DNA of 64,000 nucleotides. It comes from Blattamonas nauphoetae. Taxonomy: Eukaryota > Preaxostyla > Oxymonadida. A program made the translations under genes and the position numbers. Of the stretch, positions 31,564 through 43,800 are shown in pieces; the stretch's first letter is position 1; every line of letters starts with the position of its first letter. The stretch is from NCBI GenBank assembly GCA_033064195.1, contig JARBJD010000047.1:1-64000 (forward strand), given 5' to 3'. The notes under the pieces were generated by a model. That model ran no database searches. It saw nothing but the letters and a program-made list of their open reading frames with translations, and was not told the DNA's origin.

Positions 31564-34353
31564 TCAAGAAAAAACATCAAAGAAACCTCCCTCCTCATCT
31601 TCACCCACCACATCTTCCTCCCTTTCTACGAACGCCTCTGTGAGGGTGTAGTGGCAATCAGGAATCGTTCTGAAGTCCCTATTGCATCCATTCTGTTCGA
31701 GAATGAGGACAGTGTCAGTTCGGACTCTCATCTCCACCACATCCATCCCTCCCACACACACAAACGCTCTCTTCAGCATCCCCAACCACGCATCACATCC
31801 CAACAATCGATCACAACGTGTAAGACGATCTGGCGATTGGATTCGTGGATGGACGATGGCAAACGCATCAGGTCCGAAGTTGAGAACGGGCTCGTCTTCC
31901 ATCGCGCAGACCACTGTCTGCGCGACCAGCACGACGATCGCGTCCAGCGTGAGGGGAGGAGAGACATGCAGTGGGTCCTGTTTTCTGAGTCTGTCGCTCG
32001 CTCGGCTGATCCAGTACGGTTGGCGGGCGAATGGGCTGAAAATGTTGGTTACGATGAACTTGATCATGTTTGTGGAGACGACGCACAGACAGTCGACGAG
32101 TTCTGACGTTCGACATCTGTCCAACAATTCCAGCACACGAGGAAGGATGTGGGATTGTTGATTGCGCGCTGTTGTGTTGTGTTTCGTCTTCTTTTGGGCA
32201 GACGGAGCGAGTGAAGGAGGCGAAGTGTGGGTGATTGTTTGGAGAGTGCGGACAAGTGACTGGAAGATGATCTCGGTCATGATGTGCGGCGAAAGGGAGC
32301 TGAGGATGAACTTGATTTCCTCAGTTTCGGTTGCTTGTTCGTGTCGAGGTCGATCGCTGACAATCATCCGCACAACCTCATCCGACATTCTGTCCATCGC
32401 CTCCCGAACACTCCCCCCTCGCCCCAACCCAACCAGTACAGCGGGAAACGTGCCATAGCGCAATGGAGCACGACCCCAATTCATCACTGCTGGTCCAGTC
32501 GGTCGAGCAAGCGAAAAAGTGAGATCGTGAATGGAGTGTCGGAAGGGGATGGATGTCCAGAGAGTCAGGATAAGAGCGGCCGAGTCTGAGTGAGAGATCA
32601 GATCGTAGAACGATGAGACGAGAGCAGCTTGGGCCAACAGCAGCGTCGAATAAGGGTTGGGAGTGGAAGATTCGTCTTCTCGTCCTTCTGCTGCTTTCCA
32701 TTCGGTTTCGAGCGACAGTGTGGACATGAACACATCCGGCAGAGTGTCCAGAATGGCCGAGAGGACAGCATTCACTCGCTTTCTCTCTTCGTTCCACGGG
32801 CAATCAGTCATCGCAAACATCATCGTCAGAAGACGCGTCGCGTCGAATGAAACGTTTTGATTATCCAAACACTGAGCCATCTCCCACACCCTCGCACCTG
32901 ACCGTAGGCTGTGTGGGGAGATGTGGATGGGGACGTGCCTGTTGACATGAACAGCCGGTTTGAAGAAACGACCAACCAGCAGAAGCATCGCCTCGCTGCC
33001 GAATCGCGTCAGTGGCTCCAGGACACTGTCGAGAATTGCCTGGTTGCTGAACAAGTCTCTCTGTCCCACAGCAAACACCACAATCAGCTTCACAACACAC
33101 TCGCCTGCGGTTTGCTCGTCTTCAGCTTCATCCAGTTCTCGTTTAATGTTGGCCGCGATTCGTTGTATTTCGACAGTCTGTTCGTCATCTTCGTCATAAT
33201 ACCCAAACTCCTTTCGCGCCCGTTGGAAAACGGACAGAGCAGCGTTGTCGAGCAGATCAACATAGTTCATTGAAAGGTCACTTCCTTTCCGGACAAACGC
33301 GGCGAAGAATGATGGAAGGTGGGCGATTGGGAGACGACAATGGTTCGTTGTTTCGTCACAGTCGGTTCGGCGGAGTGAGGCAAGGAGGGATTTATTCGTT
33401 TCTGGCGTGAAATAGTTCGTGTTTCTGAAGATCAGCGAGAAGTTCGTGACGAGGCAATCCGTGCACCAGGTGTACTCAGCGTTTGGCACTTGTTTTTCCT
33501 GCATCACTGTTTGGTTTGCGAGACAGGCAAGAACGGTGATGTTCTGTGCTCTGACGGACTGACTGGGAAAAGAGTCGTCATCTTTTGTGGTTGATTCTTT
33601 GTGGGAACGCTCCATGTGTGTGGAGATAGCAGAGAGGAACATGGTCGACATTTTCATCGCGAGTTTTCTTTGATCGCTGAGGATCTGTGCCTCGAAGGAG
33701 ATTCTGTCGATATCATTTGGTTTTGAAGGTTCCGACATGGCAGAAGAATCAAGATCCAATTGATTGGTGAATTGTTGAATGAATTCTGAACTTGATTCAA
33801 CAAAATTTGCGGTATCTGAAATCGCTTCGAGCCACGAGCATCCAACACTGCACAAAAGAGGCTTGATCGGTGTGTGAAACATTATTTCGGAGAATTCTGA
33901 TTTAGGGAGCTTGGTAAGTTGCATGATAATGGCCTGAGATGACTCTGAAATGGCGGGATTTGAACTGAGTGTCAACAAGGCTATATGAGCCAAAAAAGGA
34001 ACATATTCAGGTTCTAAATCAGTTGGACATGGAAGAGGTTGGTTTGGCACGTACAATTTCGACAAGAACTGCACGAAGAGACGAATGTGTGACGTGTCTT
34101 TGTCATGGACGAGTTCTGTCTTCTGTGGTTCACAAATGTTGATAAAGTGGCTGGATATATATGCCACAGAAGAGAGAGTCTCTGATACTGAGTAGATCAC
34201 TGTTTTTGATTTCAAAACTGGGAGAAATTGTGGAATCTCAGAGAGGACGAGAAAGTGTTCTCCAAACTGGCTCAATAAAGCATGAAAAGAACAAACTCGA
34301 CACAACGATGATTCAGGGCGACGATGTTTGCGCTGATATTCGTTTAAAATCAA
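31564..34353 (-). CDS. Large hypothetical protein, probably alpha-helical repeats
   Basis: 929 codons open to a TGA. I do not recognise a domain. The sequence is rich in Leu, Ser and Thr with helix-like heptads (for example FVQFLSKLYVPNQPLP, HIALLTLSSNPAISESSQAI, LPSFFAAFVRKGSDLSMNYV), suggesting a helical solenoid. No signal peptide or membrane segment is seen. The 5' end is uncertain: the frame opens upstream without an ATG, and its first in-frame Met comes only at residue ~144. An ATG at 34,370 in another frame (MDSLAVDFKRISAQTS) could be joined to SQFGEHFLVL by a ~52-nt GT..AG intron, giving a plausible start. Style and size resemble the hypothetical gene at 59-64 kb, but I cannot show homology. 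Confidence 0.6.
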   Translation of the reverse strand: MILNEYQRKHRRPESSLCRVCSFHALLSQFGEHFLVLSEIPQFLPVLKSKTVIYSVSETLSSVAYISSHFINICEPQKTELVHDKDTSHIRLFVQFLSKLYVPNQPLPCPTDLEPEYVPFLAHIALLTLSSNPAISESSQAIIMQLTKLPKSEFSEIMFHTPIKPLLCSVGCSWLEAISDTANFVESSSEFIQQFTNQLDLDSSAMSEPSKPNDIDRISFEAQILSDQRKLAMKMSTMFLSAISTHMERSHKESTTKDDDSFPSQSVRAQNITVLACLANQTVMQEKQVPNAEYTWCTDCLVTNFSLIFRNTNYFTPETNKSLLASLRRTDCDETTNHCRLPIAHLPSFFAAFVRKGSDLSMNYVDLLDNAALSVFQRARKEFGYYDEDDEQTVEIQRIAANIKRELDEAEDEQTAGECVVKLIVVFAVGQRDLFSNQAILDSVLEPLTRFGSEAMLLLVGRFFKPAVHVNRHVPIHISPHSLRSGARVWEMAQCLDNQNVSFDATRLLTMMFAMTDCPWNEERKRVNAVLSAILDTLPDVFMSTLSLETEWKAAEGREDESSTPNPYSTLLLAQAALVSSFYDLISHSDSAALILTLWTSIPFRHSIHDLTFSLARPTGPAVMNWGRAPLRYGTFPAVLVGLGRGGSVREAMDRMSDEVVRMIVSDRPRHEQATETEEIKFILSSLSPHIMTEIIFQSLVRTLQTITHTSPPSLAPSAQKKTKHNTTARNQQSHILPRVLELLDRCRTSELVDCLCVVSTNMIKFIVTNIFSPFARQPYWISRASDRLRKQDPLHVSPPLTLDAIVVLVAQTVVCAMEDEPVLNFGPDAFAIVHPRIQSPDRLTRCDRLLGCDAWLGMLKRAFVCVGGMDVVEMRVRTDTVLILEQNGCNRDFRTIPDCHYTLTEAFVEREEDVVGEDEEGGFFDVFS

Positions 34354-36587
34354 CAGCCAGGCTATCCATTTTGACTCGTTCGTTTTGATGTGTGAGATCG
34401 AGTTCTTTGCTGAAGATAATGATCATATAGAAAGAAAAAGACCGTATATCTCAACGATTGTGAGGATATTGAAGAGCGTATTCTGGAATAATTACAAATA
34501 ATCGAGAAACTGACTTTCGAAATGCGTTCCGATTCTGTCTCAATAATCGACACCAATGACGTCAGATCGAAGATTGACAAGAGTGATGTAACTGTTTGGG
34601 AAGGATCTGTGAGAATGATGAAGGGGGAGACATGCGAAACAGACCAGTGAGAAGTGTCACAAGTTCTACACTTCTTGATTCGGACACTGTCTTGACCAGA
34701 TCATTATAAAGACCGGAAAGGAGATCATTCTAAGTGCGGGGGAGTTTTCAAAGCAGAATGGATAAGATGATGGAAAAAATATGGCTTTATAGACATGGGA
34801 CATAATTCTTTTTCGGGACATAATTCCGTCTTTGAGCGATCTATAGACAAGTACGGTCTAATATTTGTGAATATTATTCGTGAACTGGTATGTTCACGCC
34901 ACAAAAGTCAATGGAAAGGTAAAATTGTCTTGAAGTGGAGAAAGGAAAATCAAGGTATGATCTTCCCACAACCAATGTGAAAAGGTCTCCGTTCTCCGAG
35001 AAAACTCATATCCCAATCCTTCTCACCTGCCACGTCTCAGATGACATGACGAAAACTTAATACCAAGAGTCCAAAAATATTGATAAACTCGATAATGGAT
35101 GTGATCAAACAGCCTAAATACCCTCTTGCCCGCTCAAAAATCCCCGATCAAGGATCCTGACTTCGAGATTTGCCAACTCGCGGACAATGACCTGATGTTC
35201 GCTGAAATGCTATTCGGGTGTGTTTTCCTTCATACACAACTCAATTGATCAATTTTTTCAACAACAATTGTTTCATCACTTTTCTTGCCAATATCTCCCT
35301 GTTTCCTTCATCACTCAATTTCCTTCTTGTTTTTCACATTTTTCAGTGTTTATCCATCCAACTTTGTTGATTCAACAAATTAGACGAACAGGTTGGTCAC
35401 TCCACCAATCCAAAAGGATCCAGCCTCTTTTCCGTGTTTTGCACGTTTGCTCTCTTTCTCATTCCTTCTTTTTCATCCTCTTCACAAATTTAGGCAAGCA
35501 CAGGGATACCATGTCGTCATACTTTGATCGTGGATGCAGAAAGAGATCTCTCCAATTGAAGGACGGATCACGTTCATCTCAACTTCATACATTTCACACG
35601 TGTTTTCATTCAGTTTTTATTGATCTTTTTTTCGTTACCATATGGAAATAGTTAATGTGAGAATCGAGATCAGCCCATAACAAATGAGAAAAGCAATGAG
35701 ATTCCCGAAAATCTCCATTTGAGTTCACACTCCTTTAGAAGGTGTAATAAGCTTCCTTCAATCTCTCCTTTACTCTACAACTGTCCTTGTTGCGTATTTA
35801 TGATGAAATGTGAATTATGTCTCCAAATTCAATTGAGTCCCACATCTATTACAAAGAACTGACTTTCGTCTCGAATGATCCCTTTGACAGAATAGAAGAA
35901 TCGAAATCGAACGAGGAATGAAGAGAGGTTTCCGTCGGTTCCGTCATCTTGGGAATACGTATCAGGATGAGGATTATGAGCGATCGACCCAGAGACTTTT
36001 TAGTTCGAGGAGAACCCTCCATTCTTGTTCTCCATTTCGAACGAACTCAACTTAATATGTTTTCACTAATTTTGCATATCATTCTCTATTCGGCTTGGAT
36101 GACCAGGCAGTGGTGATTGTCAGTCTCAGTCAATTGGGACAATATTTTTGACATCATAGATTGCTACGTAAAAAGTTCGAGTGACAAAACAATGTTGGAA
36201 TATCTGTAAGTCGTTCATTTATTAAGATGATGTCTATTTTATAATTGAGATTCTTGATGTTCTGATCTCCATGATCGTTCTTCTCTGAAAAGTTGTCTGA
36301 TCGAACCATAATAGTGCCGTAATGTCCGAGATTTTCTGAAAAGAGCGTTTTGCGATTTCGCTGTCTGTCTACTGCAGTGTTGTCATGGATTAATTTGCCA
36401 TCTGTATCCTGGATACAGTCCATTCTCTCTATTTCATCATATCACATCAATCTCAGTTTGTCGGTTTCTCAGTCCTTTTGTCACCTTTTTCCTATTCTCT
36501 CTCGCATATTTACTCATTTTTTCTTTCCTCTATCCCTTTCTTTCGTTTTTATTCTTTTCATTCTTCTCTGCTCGTTATGGTTCGTAG
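34354..36587. other. Gene-poor stretch, 2.2 kb
   Basis: AT-rich, no frame with convincing coding character. A 144-codon frame at 35,220-35,651 is dominated by Phe, His and Ser and contains several intron-like pyrimidine tracts; I do not call it. One isolated end of MITE family A lies near 36,126-36,172 (CAATATTTTTGACATCATAG, then AAAAAGTTCGAG), with no partner end. Confidence 0.4.
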
Positions 36588-37937
36588 GACTGGCGACTCG
36601 TCAACGTCTTCGGCCACGCCGCTTCTGCATATGACGAGGATCTCAAAACGCTTGTCGAAACAGCCTTCCGTGCGTGTGTCCCCCCTCTTCCTCATTCCTC
36701 GCAGCAGCAACAACAAGAAGATCGTGCTCTGAGGGCACAGTGCTGGTGGCATTGTCGCCCATCGCTTTGTGACCTGCAGCGTCGTTGATCAGTCCTGGAT
36801 CGACACATACATCTTTGCTGTCATCACTTCGGGTGCTCCCTTCGGTGGTGCTCCAATGACGTATGGGTGTTCAGCGTCTCCAAGAAAGTGGCTGCTCTCA
36901 TGGTGATACTGGGAGAGCTGAGCCTTCTTTAGGTATTATTGATGATTCACACCATTTTTCTGTTGTACTCGTTCATTCTTTGTTGATCTTTCCGTCGCAG
37001 ATAGGAGCATCCACAATCAGCACACTGACGCAGGATTGCGCCTGTCTGCACTGGATGATCCCCAACAAGAACACCTTCGACGACGACTGTGTCGTTGGCC
37101 AGCTCAAAAGTGTGCTTTCCCCTTCATACTTCATCTTATGAACCCTTTTCTCAACCATCTTCACATCATCCACAATCATCTCCCCTCCCCTCCTCTATCA
37201 TCTCCTCCTTTCTCCCACCATCTCCCACCTCTCCCCTTCTCAGCTTCCAAAGGCGACAATATGTGCAACATCACACTGAAGAACTGGACGTGGACATACG
37301 ACCAGGCAGGCAAGGCCGGTGTGAAGACAGCCATCCAACGCACTCGAAGCATCACCGACCAGCCTCTCGTGCAGCCGAAGGTGATGACACACGTGATGTA
37401 CTCGATAGGTCTGTGTTTATCCATGTTCCTACAACTCACACACTCTCTCCGTCTTTTTTCCGTTTTTGGTGCCTTTCCTGCCCGTCATTCGTGTCTCCTT
37501 CTTTTCTGGTCTTCTTCGTCGTCGTTCGGTGTCAATACCACTGCTGGTGTGATTCTGAACGCCACCAATCCGCGCTGGTGGTCGGACGCGCATTCTGATT
37601 ACTACATGGATGACGATGGCACAGTCTCGAATGTTTCACTTAGCGGTGTGTCTCATATCCGTTCATTCTCGTTCTGTGCCCTTTCTTGCCATCCTTTTCG
37701 CTCTCCCTCCCCTCGCCTTATTTTCCACTTTTTTCTCATCCTTCACAGTCCTCCACAAGTGGAGAGACCCATCGCTTGTCTAATTCCACACGTACTGTGG
37801 CAGTGACCACATGGGCATTATCACAGACGCTGTCGCCATTGCCCGTATTTTGGACATCATTGTGCCGGAAACCGCTGCGGAAATGGATTATGAGAACTTG
37901 CTCAACCCTTCCGACGACGTTTATCCGTCTCTGTTAA
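36588..37937 (+). pseudogene. LCAT-like lipase/acyltransferase, 5'-truncated pseudogene
   Basis: Family landmarks appear in the right order. There is a DWRL start of the first recognisable exon after an acceptor (36588), then GHSAGGIVAHRF (nucleophile Ser, ~36,733), DQSWIDTYIFAVITSGAPFG, LTQDCACLHWMIPN, DDDGTVSNVSL (catalytic Asp, ~37,610) and CGSDHMGIITDAVAIARIL (catalytic His, ~37,805). LCAT-family enzymes cleave or transfer acyl chains of phospholipids. The frame is broken: TGA directly before GHSAGG (36730-36732), a shift between GGAPM and the following VWVFSVSKK, and TAA before FHTYCG. The part upstream of DWR is absent. At least three short introns remain recognisable. A nonfunctional relic is the simplest reading. 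Confidence 0.6.
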
Positions 37938-38693
37938 CCCACCACACCTTAATCCTGTTGTTTTTCCCATTCTGTACTTACAAAGAGTTCCATCCGTTTC
38001 TACTCAACATTGGTCCAACATGGTGTGTAGAATATAGTGGAGAAACGTATCGTATAGTAATTTTGGATGCTCCCCTTGATTTATGTAGAATCATCTGCGT
38101 CAAGGGCATGATCGATCTATCCTCAACGATACAAGAAAAATCTCGACACGAATTGTATCCACATCGTTCTATTATACCCAAAAACTCCGACGCAGATGGA
38201 AGAATCATGTCAGAACGTGAGTTTTTCCGAAATGTCGATGAAAACACAACATTATCGTTTGAGGGAAATCGAGAATACACTACTTGCTTGATGCCCTCGT
38301 GTAAGCTGAACACCTGTTTGATGAAGTCCATCAAGGCAGAGCTGTCCGATTTTTAAAGAAACACGACACAACATGGAAACGATCAGAACAAGAAGCGAAC
38401 TTCGTTATCGACCTTGTTCCTTCTTCGACTATATCGTTCACTCTTCAACCAGATCGCCTTCTGGCTTTATTCAGAGTCTTTCCACTCGACTGTGGTAGCA
38501 GCGGTGATGATCTTCCTGTCCAGAACAAACAGAGCTTCATCGAGCGAAATCCATCTTCGTATCAAGTTTACAATCCTCTCTTCAATCATCGTTCACCGAT
38601 GAAACTGGTTCGAAAGTTTCTGAAAGTTCGTATCTCCACATTCTTCACATTCCATCTGGTTTCAAAGGAACTATTCATTTCCCGATCCAACTC
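37938..38693 (+). other. Stretch with an unassigned open frame
   Basis: The frame that covers the last LCAT exon stays open to a TAA near 38,356 and reads credibly in places (NIGPTWCVEYSGETYRIVIL, PKNSDADGRIMSEREFF), so it could be a terminal exon or part of another gene. I cannot assign it. Bases 38,360-38,690 probably hold upstream sequence of the next SPRY gene. Confidence 0.3.
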
Positions 38694-39717
38694 ATGGTCT
38701 TTCCTCCACTACTCTTCACTGCTCCTTCCCACTTCATCGTGCGCTCCTCGATCGTCACTCGTACAGCAGGTGCCATCACTCTGAAAAGATCTACCAACAC
38801 CAGCTTGATTCTCATTGGAGACCCTGTCACAACGGGAATTGTATCCGTCACTATGACGATTCTCTCTCTTCCTGCAACCGATTGTTTCTCGTTTTCTTCT
38901 TCATCGTTGTCAGCCTACACCGGAGAAATCTTCATTAGTCTTCTCGACACAACAACACCTGACACCGAAGTGGATGAAATCATTGGATGTAATATTAAGA
39001 GTTTGTCTCCCTTTTCCTCATGTCTCCAGATTCTGTCGCACTCTCTTCATCGACTGGTCGAATCAACTCCAACACCCCATCCACCCGTCGCGTCACTGGA
39101 CTGCCGTTAAACTACTCACATTTGAAGGAAGGAGCTTGTGTGCGGATGGAGGTGGATATGGAATCGACACCTCCAACAGTCCAATTCTTCATGAATGGGA
39201 AAGCTGGCCGGTCTTATGTTTCTGGTCTTTCCCCATCTGTCAGAATCAGTGTTTGCTTCTCTCGTTGTTGTTCTCTTTCAAGTTCACAGTTTTTGTGCAA
39301 GAAACGTCGTTCAGAATTGACAGAATCGAACGACAGCAAGGACCAACCCCAATCGCACAGGAAATGAAAGAAATCGAATGGGAACGATGGATGACTCAGT
39401 GTCGAGGTGATTTCTGTAATTTTTCGAAGACATCCGACATTGGAGCAGACAACACACAAACAACAAGATCTGACTTGCCAGAACTTGACCACACTTGTCT
39501 TCCGTGTAGGATACTGCAAGAGAGTGAGATGGACTTGCTTGATCTTGGATTGGGCAATCCGGGTGGAGTGATTTGCCGCAGTTTCAAGACAACAACACAA
39601 CAATCTCTCGTTTCTCTTCTCTCCCGTCAGATTCGACCGATCTTGCAGTGGTTCGGCCATGTGTGTCCATTCTCTGTTGATTTCGGTGACAGAGATGACA
39701 TGGATGGTGAGAGATAG
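38694..39717 (+). CDS. SPRY-domain protein copy 5 with C-terminal extension
   Basis: Exons 38694-38883, 38914-39000, 39030-39250 and 39283-39717. Introns are 30, 29 and 32 nt, GT..AG. Sequence landmarks are LLFTAPSHFIVRSSIVTRTA, TTGIVSVTMTILSLPATD, ISLLDTTTPDTEVDEIIG, VRMEVDMESTPPTVQFFMNG, GLSPSVRIS and TSFRIDRIE. Unlike the other copies, which stop right after the final Trp, this frame continues for about 108 residues past EMKEIEW to a TAG, adding a tail with Cys and acidic residues. It may have further upstream exons. The function is unknown beyond protein binding. Confidence 0.65.
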
Positions 39718-40332
39718 GATTGTGCGAATGACTCAAAAAGAGTGGAACACCACTCACGTGGACGAAGTGTCAATTATGGATTGCTGCTCGGATGTGTGGG
39801 AGGGACATTTGGGAGCACATACAGGCCAACAGTATTGATAAAATACCAAGCATGCGATGGGCAGGCATCGCCTTGACATAGCGTCCATCTTGGAGGACAT
39901 CAACGACTGGCCGGCTCTTCACCCACACATCAACCATAAACTACTCTTGTGCTCATTTGTTGTGAAGATTCCCCCAAAATATGGAAGTTATTCTCACCAG
40001 CGATGCCCTTCTCAATTCACTTTTCATCAACTCTTGTTCACAATCACTCATTCACTCCCATCCATCATCTTTCCGAATTCCTGCGATTGGTGTCTATCAA
40101 ATGAATACTGAGAACAATATCGTCCATACCTGTCTCTTCACCGAAGTACAACGATTTGTTTGGGTTGATCATGCGTTTATTCTTCCGATTTCAGAACTGG
40201 ATCGAGACATTCATCACCCCGAGTTAAATATCTCCCTTCACAACATATTCTGGAATGGGTATTTCATCATCCTCGCTGAACAAAACGAAGACAGAATCGC
40301 ATTCAGCCGTCGCCAAACAAACCCTGAGTGCA
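39718..40332. other. Intergenic or upstream stretch, ~0.6 kb
   Basis: Possible decayed upstream exons of SPRY copy 6. No supported gene. Confidence 0.3.
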
Positions 40333-40895
40333 AGTGCACCTGCGCAACTGCTCATTCTATATCCACTATTCTTCAAGAACGCTGCACACTTTGCATTTTA
40401 TTGCACTACAATCACTCGAACGGCAGATGGCCTCTCTTCGATGGGTCATGCCGTCATCTGTCTTCACTGGAATTGTAAGAATAGGTGTTCTCGACACAAC
40501 AAGTCCGATCCCCGAAGTGGGTGAATCCATTGGGTGTGAAGTTTGGAGTGTGTTTCCCTCATTTTCATCTCTCCGATCGAACTCGACATCCACGTACCAC
40601 CTGTCTCAAAGCACGTTTTGCCACTCCAAATTGAAGGAAGGGGATTGCGTGCGGATGGAGGTGGAGATGGACTCAAATCCTCGAACACTCCAATTCTTCG
40701 TGAATGGCGAAAGTGGCCGCTGTTTCGTGTCTGGCCTTCCACGGTCTGTCAGAATCGGCGTGTGCACACCGTTCTTCATTTTCTTTTTTCCAGTTCTCCG
40801 TTTTTGGGCAAGGCACATCATTCAGAATTGACAGAATCGCTGAACAGCAAAGACCAACACCAATCGCACCAGATATGAGAGAATTCGTGTGGTAA
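40333..40895 (+). pseudogene. SPRY-domain gene copy 6, rearranged
   Basis: The first part (FFKNAAHFAFYCTTITRTAD) matches the start of the domain in one frame. The rest continues in another frame from FTGIVRIGVLDTTSPIPEVG through VRMEVEMDSNPRTLQFFVNG and GLPRSVRIG to 40759. The last exon (40794-40895: FSVFGQGTSFRIDRIAEQQ to FVW) follows a 34-nt GT..AG intron and ends in TAA. Compared with the intact copies it has a deletion joining exon 1 sequence to exon 2 and a frame change near 40,440. Introns 1 and 2 are not clearly present. Confidence 0.55.
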
Positions 40896-43800
40896 CGAGA
40901 ATTCAATCTGCATACATGATGTGCTTCGCATTTTCTCGAAAAGATGCTGAGATCGAAACGGACAACTCACAATCTTTCACTTCACAACTGGCCACAATCG
41001 CTACTTTCTCCCATTTGGACGTGCAATGTTCCTTCGCTTCATGCCCACATCGAAAACCTGCCCCGCATTCTCCAACAATCTCGGATACTCGCTGGAAGGC
41101 CTCGCCCGCTCTTTCACTCCGAATGGGCCGAACAGCAAAAATTGTGCGATATCTCCACGCTTTTTGGGAAGCTGGATCAAACAGCACGTGTCGCCGTCAG
41201 CTGAACAACACTTATAACACGGCGTCGAAACAAAAATCAATCGAACACTCATTGCCGTCCTCCAACTCCCTTCTTTCGGCTGTCTCCCAATCGTTTCTCG
41301 TTTCCTGGCCAGTGATGCAGCGCACTCTTCTTAAAGTGGATACTCGAGTCATTTTATGTTAATTCCTCTGTTTTTCGGTTTTCGTCATTTTTTCCAAATG
41401 TGTCAATAGTGGCATTCAATCCAGACCTCACACAATCAATTCCTCCCGATATTCTTTGTTTGTCCCTAACTGAATGGTTCTTGTGACTTAATTTAGTCGA
41501 TTCTCCATTCATGGGATGGATCGTCTCTGGGTTCATCTCCGAAGCTTCACCGTTGCACTCGGAGACTGGATGAGAGCCGATACAGGAGTGGTCCAATCTG
41601 GGAAACGGATTATGTAATCTCTGTTTCCGGAAGAGTTCGAAAACACATTCGAACAGATGGAGTACAAGGACAAAGACCCAGCTTAAAGTGTCTCAGTTGT
41701 TTGCGATTGTCACTCCATCTCGCAATTACTGGGATCGAATGTGAAGAAGCAGTGACCGATTTCATCTGAAATGACGCGTCGAAAGTGCCTCTCTCGAATG
41801 ACTCCAACTCATTTCCGTGGACTCTCCTTCGATGTTTGGAATACTCTGATTGCTGACGCAGACGAACAGAGTATGCGATCACCTCCACTCGTCCTGAAGT
41901 GGGTTACTCTTTTGGGTTCGTCGTTCTCAACACGGCTGTCTTTGATTGTCACATCGTCAACCGTCCTCTCTCCACACAATTCCTTGCGTCCCTGTACGAT
42001 CCATTGTGACCAGATTATCTTTCCCATTCTCGACTTTTGGACCATCTCAAACATAAATCTCGTTTATCTCTTACAAATGGAATGTGGCCTGCACTCCCAT
42101 CATTTCACATCCACCCAGATCTGGTTCCGTGATCATCCCCCGTAGAACTTGTTCTCTATCATTGTTCTCGTTCCGGGAACCAATCACCAAACAGTCATCC
42201 GAAACCGAAGCATCGAATCAATCTTGTCAACTCTGTTGGTCCACATGGGGTTTACTCTACATTGCACCTCGTCGGGGATGGAGCAACTTGTTGCGCACCC
42301 AACAACGACCGTTCGAAAACGATCCCATGAATCACTGTTCTGATAACGATTCTAGAACGACTATTTTGCATACACCAGCAACTTCATACAACCATAACAC
42401 TTCGTTCTGTTTGATTGGTCGTCCATGGTTTGATTCATGGTCAGAAAATGACGTCATATTACACATGCTGAACTTGTCAGTCCAAACCGGAAAGTGATCA
42501 ATCGACAATAATGATCATCGGACGTTTGTTTCTCCTTTTTCATCGCTATTACTATCTCTTCAGCACTTTGGTTCACCGTAATCGATGGACTTTCCAATAT
42601 TCAGGAGTGACTGCTGTGATGAGCGAGGGAGGATTTGATTCGATGTTTGTTGTCGTTTAACCTACATGTGTGCCTTCTTTTCTTTCTCAATGATCTGTTT
42701 GAACAGATATCCAATGCAGATACTCACTGTTTGTGAGAACCATTTCTCAACGGCTTCGTTCGTGCTTTCCGCAATCTCACAATCCTCATCATGCATTCGC
42801 TTCAGAACCATGGAAACACCTCGCACGCTAGAAAAGAACATGAAAGACGGCAGACCAGAGTTCCACAAAAATGTTTGGATGAGTTTGAGACGGGACGATC
42901 ATCATGACCAACTTGTACTTTATAAGTCGCTGAAAGACTCTGATACTCAGCGCAATATGTTTTTTATCAAGTTTTTTGTCATAGATGTCTCTTTTTTGGT
43001 GTGATTTTCCTTCCTTTTCTTCAAATTGGTTGTCGATGTCTCTCTCCGAAAGAAAGTCACCATGTCTTCGAATATTCTCAAAGATTACCTCAGACGGTCC
43101 AAATGAGGGAGTAAAATTTGAAATGATGTGAAATGGACGAGTTAAATTTGAGGGAAGATCAGAAAGTGAACTGACACATTCTGGAAGGAGAGAACAGCCT
43201 GAATTGTGCAGCTCTAGACGATCCTTTGAGTGCGAGGCCTGATACTTCGCATGTATGTCATGATTCTTGTCTCATATTCGGCCGTTCACCTTCCTCGACG
43301 ACCCTAATTGGAGAACAAGTTGTTCGTTTCTTCCCGATACAATTTGATATTTTGAAGAGGAGATGATGCTCAAAAGAGAGATCATTGGTTGAGGCAGGAC
43401 AGTGTTCAATTCGGATGGGTTGGACATGTCGTGGAATGGGGTGGTGCTCGTTGGTCTTTTGAACATTATCAAGTGAGGAAGAATCAAGGTCTACGATCTC
43501 TAATGAAGCTTCTTTTGATTGCGCTCCGATGGTTTAACTGTTGGTGGAAGTGTCAAAATAGGCTTGTGGAGTTGTTGGCGATGTTGATTGAATCGTGTGG
43601 GAACTGGCCCCAGAAGACGAAGATGGAGTCATATGAGCAAGTGATGGTTCGTTATTGGGAATTGGATTCAAACCATTTGATTGAGATGTATATTGACATA
43701 TTGGGATGGTGTCTGGCTGGGATTTTCTGAGGAGAGTTGTGGGTTCCCTTTCGACAAGTGAAGTGAATCCGGCCCAAAGGTGCGGGAGGAACGAAATAGA

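Noticed and set aside
41900-42010. Weak similarity of VVLNTAVFDCHIVNRPLSTQ to a HECT-domain segment
   Set aside because: Only one short block fits, no catalytic Cys region follows, and the frame is broken on both sides.
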